Positions 1-5,678 of a stretch of DNA of 5,678 nt are shown here, in pieces. This stretch comes from Spirochaetaceae bacterium (GTDB lineage Bacteria > Spirochaetota > Spirochaetia > SZUA-6 > Fen-1364). The translations under genes and the position numbers were made by a program. The first letter of the stretch is position 1. Every line of letters starts with the position of its first letter. The DNA lies in the NCBI GenBank assembly GCA_003154555.1, contig PMDT01000028.1:1-5678 (forward strand), written 5' to 3'. Under the pieces are notes generated by a model that was not told where the DNA came from, did no database searches, and was given only the letters and a program-made list of their open reading frames with translations.

Positions 1-159
1 AAAACCGCCAGCAGGAAGATACCCCGCTTTTACAATAGGACCACTTTTTTTCTCTTGGAGGCACGTTCAACTTTACTTTTTAATTACCTTCCCGCTGGCG
101 CTCTAACTTTATGTCCGAAGTGTATACCATTGCCTGCATTTCGCAATAGTCCAAAAGTC
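1..159. other. AT-rich left flank without a recognisable gene
   Basis: No protein-coding frame here looks real on either strand. A plus-strand open frame from 55 runs antisense into the LuxR gene and has no recognisable family pattern or convincing ribosome site. Apart from the inverted repeat at 6-100 and a run of seven T residues near 45-51, nothing can be assigned. The stretch is probably the 3' untranslated region or terminator zone after the LuxR gene. Confidence 0.5.
6..100 (-). repeat. Long-range inverted repeat downstream of the LuxR gene
   Basis: Positions 6-21 and 85-100 can pair over 16 bases with a 63-base loop. On minus-strand RNA, 14 pairs are Watson-Crick and two are G-U wobbles. 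On plus-strand RNA those two become A-C mismatches, so the structure favours RNA from the minus strand, the direction of the upstream LuxR gene. The 3' arm is followed by G and at least four T residues before the window edge, as in a terminator, but the loop is much longer than usual. Alternatives are a small structured RNA, a 3' UTR element or a tiny inverted-repeat element; no target-site duplication is visible. Confidence 0.45.
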
Positions 160-1065
160 TCATTTTGGGGGGTTTATGAGATTGAGGAGCTGGATCTTAT
201 TGTCGACGCCTGTCTTTTGATAGATGTGATAAATGTGATTCTTCACGGTGCTTGCCGAGATGAAGAGCTTTTCACCGATGGATCGGTTGTTATGTCCCTT
301 GATCATCATGGCGATGATATCGGCCTCCCGCTTTGAAATCCCAAGGCGCTGGAGAAGCGCTCCGTCCAGCGCGATGACCGGCTCGACGCTCGGGCTCAGG
401 AAATGGCGCGCCAGGTACACGAGCCCGATCACGACGAATCCGAGGTAATAGAGAAGCTCTTCGAGCGGCCAGTCGCGGAAGAAAGGTGCGGTACTGGCCA
501 GGTCCTGCAAGACGAGCTGGGCCACTGCAATCGGGGCGAATACCGCGAGAAAGATAAGCAGGGTACGGATCAGGGAACGCAGGAGCGGAGGTTCGATAGT
601 GGCCAGACCACGGACAAGAAGCAAGGCGCAGTAGAGGTGCAGCGCCAGGAGCGCGCAAAAGTTGATGTTCCAGAAGAGAAAGGGCAGGACGACTTCCTTC
701 AGCGCGCCCAGCGTTCCAAGGATCAGGCTGACCGCCACGTAGGAAATGGCAAACGATCGGGAGAGTTTCGGTCCTGTGATAGAGTGAACGACGCGGAAAA
801 GAAACCAGGCAACCAGTGCGTTTGCGACAAAAGAGCCCGCCGCGTCGACGATTGTGCCTGCAATACCATTGTCGATCCCAAGAGCATTCTCATAAGTCCG
901 GAGCGCCTCGATGACAAGCAGAACTGTTGCCGCTATAAAAAGAAAGGCGAAACGCCGAAAACCGGTCGAGGCAAGGCGCACTGATGCAAAAAATGAGAAT
1001 ATGATGAGGGTGATTCCGCCGGACAGGCAGACTATGTAGAGACCGTTGACGAAATGGAGCACCAT
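160..1065 (-). CDS. Seven-helix membrane protein with C-terminal LuxR-type HTH domain
   Basis: This 301-residue protein looks like a one-protein membrane sensor and transcription regulator. The first ~220 residues hold about seven hydrophobic segments (roughly 8-28, 38-55, 70-93, 104-126, 130-152, 163-186, 204-221). A LuxR/GerE helix-turn-helix follows at about 237-299, with the typical pattern LGISKREADI, a Gly-Asn-rich turn, IGEKLFIS, STVKNHIYHIYQKTGV and a final helix. No receiver or PAS domain is present, so the membrane part is presumably the sensor; the ligand is unknown. Membrane-helix plus LuxR proteins are known in several phyla. The ATG at 1065 is preceded directly by GAGGGGGG, and the second codon is GTG, which has better spacing from GAGG, so the start is uncertain by one codon. 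The gene is separated from nifU by 113 bp with promoter-like boxes and is AT-richer than its neighbours (about 38% GC at 181-240). This may reflect transfer or simply membrane-protein composition. The fold is certain; the regulated genes are not known. Confidence 0.9.
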   Translation of the reverse strand: MVLHFVNGLYIVCLSGGITLIIFSFFASVRLASTGFRRFAFLFIAATVLLVIEALRTYENALGIDNGIAGTIVDAAGSFVANALVAWFLFRVVHSITGPKLSRSFAISYVAVSLILGTLGALKEVVLPFLFWNINFCALLALHLYCALLLVRGLATIEPPLLRSLIRTLLIFLAVFAPIAVAQLVLQDLASTAPFFRDWPLEELLYYLGFVVIGLVYLARHFLSPSVEPVIALDGALLQRLGISKREADIIAMMIKGHNNRSIGEKLFISASTVKNHIYHIYQKTGVDNKIQLLNLINPPK

Positions 1066-1097
1066 CCCCCCTCATGAGCACTTTATAATTTTTTATA

Positions 1098-1114
1098 TCA
1101 TAGCAACGTTATGA
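1098..1114. promoter_or_regulatory. Possible operator dyad over the LuxR-gene promoter
   Basis: TCATA (1098-1102) and TATGA (1110-1114) form a perfect 5-7-5 inverted repeat overlapping the proposed -10 box. Its centre contains the palindrome AACGTT. The position would suit a repressor or autoregulating LuxR protein. Short AT-rich dyads also arise by chance, so support is modest. Confidence 0.25.
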
Positions 1115-1135
1115 ACAAGATATCCAAAATGTCAA
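1108..1135 (-). promoter_or_regulatory. Probable sigma-70-type promoter of the membrane LuxR gene
   Basis: The coding strand carries a perfect -35 box TTGACA (1130-1135) and, after 16 bases, CATAAC (1108-1113), which matches the -10 consensus at four of six positions. Transcription would start near 1101, giving a leader of about 35 bases. The surrounding 1081-1140 is only about 30% GC by hand count, unlike the GC-rich genes. An alternative extended -10 (TGCTATGAT, with TATGAT at 1097-1102) lacks a good -35 partner. A second TTGACG (1139-1144) lies nine bases upstream and could pair with TATCTT. Which pair is used cannot be settled by eye, but a promoter in this gap is likely. Confidence 0.55.
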
Positions 1136-1178
1136 CCGCGTCAAGCCAAACTATGTCGTCCTCGGTGGGTCAGATGTA

Positions 1179-2153
1179 CTAAACTGGAAGCACTTTGATG
1201 CTCTCGTCCAGCTCGGATTTGAGGAAATCCTCTACAAAGCTCAGCGTCCCGACGGTCGCGCTGGGGCAACCTTTACATGCCCCCATGTAGCTTATGTAGA
1301 CCTCCGTGACACCGTCACTCGTCTTCATGTCCACGACCTCGAGATTCCCTCCATCCTTCAGGAGATTCGGGCGCACCTTCTCATCGAGCACCTTCTCCAC
1401 GGCGCGATGCTTCTGGATGATGCTCATGGCGCCGAATTGCACGACGTGCGCACGGCCCGTCGCGGCTTCGGCCTTTTCGCGCTCCATGTCGGCGCGGACG
1501 TCGCGCAGGATGTCCTCCAGGTAGTATTTGCGGGACTCGTGCCCGCCGGGACGGATGCAGGACTTGCAGAACCCGCCTGCCTTGGTGTAGTGGGTGATGT
1601 CTTCAACGGTCTTCAAATCATTGATGCGAATCACGTCCCGCACCGTCCGGAGGCTCACGCGGGCGCACTGGCAGACGATCTCCTCCTCCTCCAGCGAGCT
1701 CATATCGACGCCCTTGTATTCCGCGGCGGCCTTGCGGATGACATCGTAGGCCATGACGCTGCAGTGCATCTTCTGCGGCGGGATTGCGGCAGTATCCGCA
1801 CTGTCGCGAAGGGACGCTTCGACATCGATATTGGTGATCTTCATGGCCTCGTCCACGGTCTTGCCGATGATCATCTCGCACATCATGTCGCTCGATGCGA
1901 TGGCCGTGCCGCAGCCGAATGTCTTGAAACGCGCGTCCTTGATCCTGTTCGTCGCGGGATCCACGGCCCAGAACGCACGGATGGCATCGCCGCAGACCTC
2001 GGCACCCCAGTCGGCCACGACGAGCCGGGCCCCCAGCTTTTCCGCGTCCGCCGCGGTGATCTCCCCAAGGTGGCGCGGGTTGAGCATCCGGTCATTCACC
2101 TTGCGCGAATAGCTCTCCCAGAGCGTCCCCCCGATCAGGTCGGACTTTGCCAT
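1179..2153 (-). CDS. nifU: NifU, three-domain iron-sulfur cluster assembly scaffold
   Basis: NifU assembles Fe-S clusters from sulfur delivered by NifS and passes them to apoproteins in the cytosol. The 324 residues show all three classical domains. The IscU-like scaffold (about 10-145) has its three cysteines C54 (in CGD, with D56), C81 (FGCGTAIASSD) and C131 (HCSVMA). The central [2Fe-2S] domain (about 158-205) has C161, C163, C196 and C199, with the same 2-33-3 spacing as Azotobacter NifU. The C-terminal Nfu domain (about 245-324) has C293-x-x-C296 in GACKGCPSAT. The N-terminus MAKSDLIGGTLWESYS matches the Helicobacter/Campylobacter form from memory. The ATG at 2153 is chosen because it gives this N-terminus and has AAGGAG nine bases upstream. 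The open frame continues to 2363, but that part overlaps nifS and encodes only Arg/His-rich shadow sequence. It lies 14 bp after nifS, almost certainly in one operon. A housekeeping role is inferred from the absence of nitrogenase genes. Confidence 0.97.
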   Translation of the reverse strand: MAKSDLIGGTLWESYSRKVNDRMLNPRHLGEITAADAEKLGARLVVADWGAEVCGDAIRAFWAVDPATNRIKDARFKTFGCGTAIASSDMMCEMIIGKTVDEAMKITNIDVEASLRDSADTAAIPPQKMHCSVMAYDVIRKAAAEYKGVDMSSLEEEEIVCQCARVSLRTVRDVIRINDLKTVEDITHYTKAGGFCKSCIRPGGHESRKYYLEDILRDVRADMEREKAEAATGRAHVVQFGAMSIIQKHRAVEKVLDEKVRPNLLKDGGNLEVVDMKTSDGVTEVYISYMGACKGCPSATVGTLSFVEDFLKSELDESIKVLPV

Positions 2154-2162
2154 GACGATGCT

Positions 2163-2167
2163 CTCCT

Positions 2168-2168
<1 letters not shown>
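2163..2168 (-). promoter_or_regulatory. Shine-Dalgarno site of nifU abutting the nifS stop
   Basis: On the coding strand the nifS stop and the nifU site read TGAAGGAGAG. AAGGAG shares one base with the TGA and stands nine bases before the nifU ATG. This tight arrangement fixes the nifU start at 2153 and suggests translational coupling of scaffold to desulfurase. Confidence 0.85.
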
Positions 2169-3380
<1,212 letters not shown>

Positions 3381-3398
3381 CCCAGGAGGGAGAGAGAC

Positions 3399-4421
3399 TC
3401 AGCGCAGCTTCTTCCGCAGCTTGCGGCCCGTGGGATGCGGGAGCTCGGCCCCCGTGGGGGCGCGCCGGGCCCACGAGCTGAAGATCGCCATCATGATGAC
3501 ACCCGTCAGGATCAGGAGGACGTTCAGGATCTGGCCCGTGCTGAAGTTGAACCAGCTGAACTGGCCAAGGAAGTTGTCCAGCGGCTGCAGGATGATGGGA
3601 TAGCCATAGCCGCCGAAGCCGATCCCGCGGTCAGGCTGCCGCGCGTACTCGATGAAGAACCGGATCACCCCGTATCCCACGGCGTAGCAGGCGATCACGA
3701 AGCCCTTGTACGGCTTGCGCTTGCGCACGATGAACCAGAGGATGAGCCACAGAACGAATCCCTCGAAGAAAGCCTCGTAGAGTTGCGAGGGATGCCGGGG
3801 GAGATTCACCGCGCCGGCGCCGGAAATCGGCATGCCGACGGCGGCCGCAAAATCCTTCACCCACGGCTGGTTCGCGGGGAACGTCTCCGCGTTCGGGAAT
3901 ACCATACCCCACGACACCTTCGTGATGCGGCCGTAGAGCTCGCCATTGATGAAGTTGCCCAACCGGCCGAAGGTGTATCCCAGCGGGATGCCTGCCACCA
4001 GCATGTCGCCCCATTGCAGGACATCGAGCTTTTTCACCTTGAGGTACGTGATGATGCCGATTGTCGCGCCCACGAATCCTCCGTGGTACGACATGCCGGC
4101 GATGCCGGTGAGCTGTATTCTGCCGTTCACGCGTGCGAAGGGAAGGATGATCTGGAGCGGATGGTGAAAGTAGTAGCCGCTTGAATCGTAGATCGTGACG
4201 GCGAAAAGCCGCGCGCCGACCAGGAGCCCGATGATGGCCCAGAAGAACATATCGACCACCGAGTCCTTGGGGGGGACGATCTCGGCCTTCTTCATCTGCC
4301 ACATGAAAAGCAGGTAGGTGATGGCGAAAGCGACGAGGTACATGAGCCCGTACCACCGGATGGGGAGGCCGGGCACGATCTCGGGCCGGATCCACGAGGG
4401 AAAATTGACGTACGCGAGCAT
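3399..4421 (-). CDS. lgt: Lgt, phosphatidylglycerol-prolipoprotein diacylglyceryl transferase
   Basis: Lgt is the inner-membrane enzyme that transfers diacylglycerol from phosphatidylglycerol to the lipobox cysteine of prolipoproteins, the first step in lipoprotein maturation. The 340-residue product has several membrane helices (for example about 24-41, 56-74, 108-126, 222-232, 241-257, 296-314). It also has the family motifs: PIRWYGLMY (20-28), SYHGG with H113, GRLGNFINGE (152-161, with R153, N156, N159, E161), HPSQLYEA (210-217) and RFFIEYARQPD (254-264). It is longer than the ~290-residue E. coli enzyme, with an extra loop at about 175-208 and a basic tail (GRKLRKKLR). The ATG at 4421 is chosen over an in-frame ATG at 4454 because it has GGAGGG four bases upstream and gives the usual MLAYxxFPSW start. 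The earlier ATG lies inside a palindromic repeat. It follows the FapA-family gene by 117 bp on the same strand. Confidence 0.97.
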   Translation of the reverse strand: MLAYVNFPSWIRPEIVPGLPIRWYGLMYLVAFAITYLLFMWQMKKAEIVPPKDSVVDMFFWAIIGLLVGARLFAVTIYDSSGYYFHHPLQIILPFARVNGRIQLTGIAGMSYHGGFVGATIGIITYLKVKKLDVLQWGDMLVAGIPLGYTFGRLGNFINGELYGRITKVSWGMVFPNAETFPANQPWVKDFAAAVGMPISGAGAVNLPRHPSQLYEAFFEGFVLWLILWFIVRKRKPYKGFVIACYAVGYGVIRFFIEYARQPDRGIGFGGYGYPIILQPLDNFLGQFSWFNFSTGQILNVLLILTGVIMMAIFSSWARRAPTGAELPHPTGRKLRKKLR

Positions 4422-4425
4422 CGGT

Positions 4426-4431
4426 CCCTCC
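4426..4431 (-). promoter_or_regulatory. Shine-Dalgarno site of lgt
   Basis: On the coding strand GGAGGG is followed by ACCG and then ATG. This site decides the lgt start at 4421 over the in-frame ATG at 4454. It lies only three bases downstream of the last palindrome (4435-4452), so folding of that hairpin could affect ribosome access; that effect is inference. Confidence 0.8.
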
Positions 4432-4434
4432 GCG

Positions 4435-4530
4435 GCCACGGTAATCCGTGGCATTTCTGCGCCGCCACGGTAATCCGTGGCATTCGGTCCGCCACGGTAG
4501 CTTGCACGGTACGCCGTGCAGTTCCGTGGC
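4435..4530. repeat. Cluster of small palindromes, including a nested double hairpin
   Basis: The gap between the FapA-family gene and lgt holds four left half-sites (CACGGTA at 4437, 4466, 4493, 4505) and four right half-sites (CCGTG at 4446, 4475, 4514, 4524). They form two simple perfect palindromes, 4435-4452 and 4464-4481, each with a 7-bp stem (GCCACGG/CCGTGGC) and a TAAT loop. The copies 4431-4455 and 4460-4484 match at 24 of 25 bases. A third unit is compound: outer arms 4491-4497 and 4524-4530 have the same GCCACGG/CCGTGGC stem and enclose an inner palindrome at 4503-4520 (TGCACGG, TACG loop, CCGTGCA). No T-run follows, so a standard terminator is unlikely. The cluster could be a REP-like intergenic repeat, a protein-binding array or a folded leader upstream of lgt. 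Confidence 0.9.
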
Positions 4531-4538
4531 GTACTAAC

Positions 4539-5678
4539 TTACAGCTTTTCCATGATCTTGCCCTGCGCGGGGTCGAAATGCAACGTGATCATCTTCTTCT
4601 CCGTCCGCGTCTCCCAGCGCCGGCCGTGGCTCTCCAGCACGACGCCCGGGTACACCGTGCCGCGCACGACGATCTCCGACGCGACATGCTCGTCGTAGCG
4701 GTCGCGCAGCGTGATAAGGCGCAGCTTGTGCTGCTCGATGAGCTTCATCGCCTGGAGCTTCTGCGCACGCGCGCGGGACAGAAGGGTGGCCGCCTGCGAC
4801 TGCGCGCCCAGCGGTCCCGCGGACGCCGTGACCGCGGCCTTTTTTTCCAGCACGAACATCTCCGCGTCGAGGTCGGCGACCTTCTGCACCAGCGCGGCGA
4901 CCTGCCGCTCCTCCCGCTCGATCTGGTCCTTCACGAGGAAATCCTGGCCGAATGACACAACCGTGGCGACGCCTCCCGGCGAGCCGATATTCTGCACCGC
5001 GGCGCCGCGGCTTGCGCGAATCTGTCCCCCGACCAGCGTGCCCTTCTCCGAATCCAGGAGAAGCCTGCCGTTGCATTTGACCTGGCTGCGGACGCAGGGT
5101 CCGCGCAGGTGCACGTCGCCGATGGCAAGGAGCACGGTGTGTTCTGCAAACATGGCGAAGATGTCCCTCTTGGAACGCAGGACAGCCTTGCCTTCGCCCT
5201 TGATGCCCTGGGCGATCGTGATGGAACCATCGGCGGAGAGGAGGGCCGCCTCGACCGCCCCTTCCACCTCGAGGATGCCGCCGGCCATGACGGTGAAACC
5301 CGCGCGGATCGACCCGCCGACACGGATAGTGCCGGGAAACTTTATATTGCCGGTGGCCATGCCGACGTCGCCTTCCACTGTATGCGCCTCCGTGATGGAA
5401 AGCGTGCCGCCGTCATTGATCAGCTCGCCGGAGGCTTCCGCCGTGAAGAGGATGCTTCCATCGGTCTGCAGGTCTTCCCGGACGCCGCGCCCCGCCTGGA
5501 GCGTCTCCTGCGCCTGCGCGGCAAGCGTCAGGGCCGTGCCGGTGACGTCCCAGCCGTCCTCTGCCTTCGGATCGCGCGCGCGCACCGTCGCGATCTTGTC
5601 TCCCTTGCTGATCCGCGTGATCCTGTCCTGCGCGCGGAAATCCGCCCTGCCGTCGGCGCGGATGGAGACCGCCTTCCC
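4539..5678 (-). CDS. FapA-family (DUF342) protein, N-terminus outside the window
   Basis: The reading frame is open to the window edge, so 379 C-terminal residues are visible and the true start lies beyond 5678. A GTG at 5585 is internal, because residues upstream (GKAVSIRADGRADF, then KGDKIATV) continue the domain without a stop. The chain fits the DUF342/FapA family. After a PKAEDGWDVTGT segment (fragment residues 37-48) comes a stretch of short beta-strand repeats rich in Gly and Val/Ile (about 75-240), read as a right-handed beta-helix resembling bactofilin- or MinC-like folds. It is followed by a long charged helical region, probably a coiled coil (about 248-335, broken by an Ala/Gly/Ser-rich turn at 281-298). 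A final beta segment has VRGTVYPGVVLES (337-349). Family members have been linked to flagellar assembly and cell-surface or polar organisation, but the biochemical role is unsettled. No catalytic motif is seen. The stop codon is TAA at 4541-4539. The family call is firm; the function is open. Confidence 0.88.
   Translation of the reverse strand, partial: GKAVSIRADGRADFRAQDRITRISKGDKIATVRARDPKAEDGWDVTGTALTLAAQAQETLQAGRGVREDLQTDGSILFTAEASGELINDGGTLSITEAHTVEGDVGMATGNIKFPGTIRVGGSIRAGFTVMAGGILEVEGAVEAALLSADGSITIAQGIKGEGKAVLRSKRDIFAMFAEHTVLLAIGDVHLRGPCVRSQVKCNGRLLLDSEKGTLVGGQIRASRGAAVQNIGSPGGVATVVSFGQDFLVKDQIEREERQVAALVQKVADLDAEMFVLEKKAAVTASAGPLGAQSQAATLLSRARAQKLQAMKLIEQHKLRLITLRDRYDEHVASEIVVRGTVYPGVVLESHGRRWETRTEKKMITLHFDPAQGKIMEKL

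Noticed and set aside
6..107. Integron attC site
   Set aside because: The inverted arms and a nearby GTTAGAG look superficially similar, but the required paired core sites (RYYYAAC and GTTRRRY) are not both present at the proper ends, and no integrase or cassette is visible.
55..336. Small plus-strand gene of 93 codons
   Set aside because: Most of it is antisense to the LuxR gene's HTH coding region, and the product matches no recognisable family.
4435..4530. CRISPR array or rho-independent terminator
   Set aside because: Repeats are too short, spacing is irregular with spacers of about ten bases, and no T-run follows any hairpin on either strand.
4539..5585. FapA-family gene starting at GTG 5585
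   Set aside because: The frame stays open to the window edge with family-like sequence upstream, so 5585 is an internal valine codon.

Overview
The window is a compact bacterial chromosome segment in which all five recognisable genes lie on the minus strand. Transcription therefore runs from right to left: FapA-family (DUF342) polymer-like protein (5' end cut by the window edge) -> lgt -> nifS -> nifU -> a seven-helix membrane protein with a C-terminal LuxR-type DNA-binding domain. No rRNA, tRNA, CRISPR array or transposase gene is seen, and no gene-free stretch exceeds 160 bases.

Organism: the Lgt N-terminus (pattern FPSWIxPEIxPGLPxRWYGLMY), the Lgt length of about 340 residues, the DUF342/FapA protein and the multi-helix LuxR regulator together suggest a GC-rich member of the Spirochaetota. 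This is inferred from family memory, not from a search. NifS and NifU are of the kind known from Helicobacter and Campylobacter, where the pair is the housekeeping iron-sulfur assembly system. No nitrogenase gene is present, so a general Fe-S role is more likely than a nitrogen-fixation role.

Layout: 4539-5678 FapA-family protein; 4422-4538 a 117-bp gap filled with a cluster of small perfect palindromes; 3399-4421 lgt, with a good Shine-Dalgarno sequence just after the last palindrome; 3344-3398 a short gap with a small hairpin and a weak promoter-like pair; 2168-3343 nifS; 14 bp; 1179-2153 nifU, whose Shine-Dalgarno sequence abuts the nifS stop; 1066-1178 an AT-rich gap with a perfect -35 box, probably the start of a separate transcription unit; 160-1065 the membrane LuxR gene; 1-159 a low-GC flank with a long-range inverted repeat.

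Function: NifS takes sulfur from cysteine and NifU is the scaffold that receives it, so these two form a clear two-gene operon. Lgt starts lipoprotein maturation, a separate envelope function. The LuxR protein looks like a self-contained membrane sensor-regulator with unknown input. The most unusual non-coding feature is the palindrome cluster at 4435-4530. It contains two near-identical 25-bp copies and one nested double hairpin whose inner arms keep their pairing despite sequence changes. No complete new system is evident.
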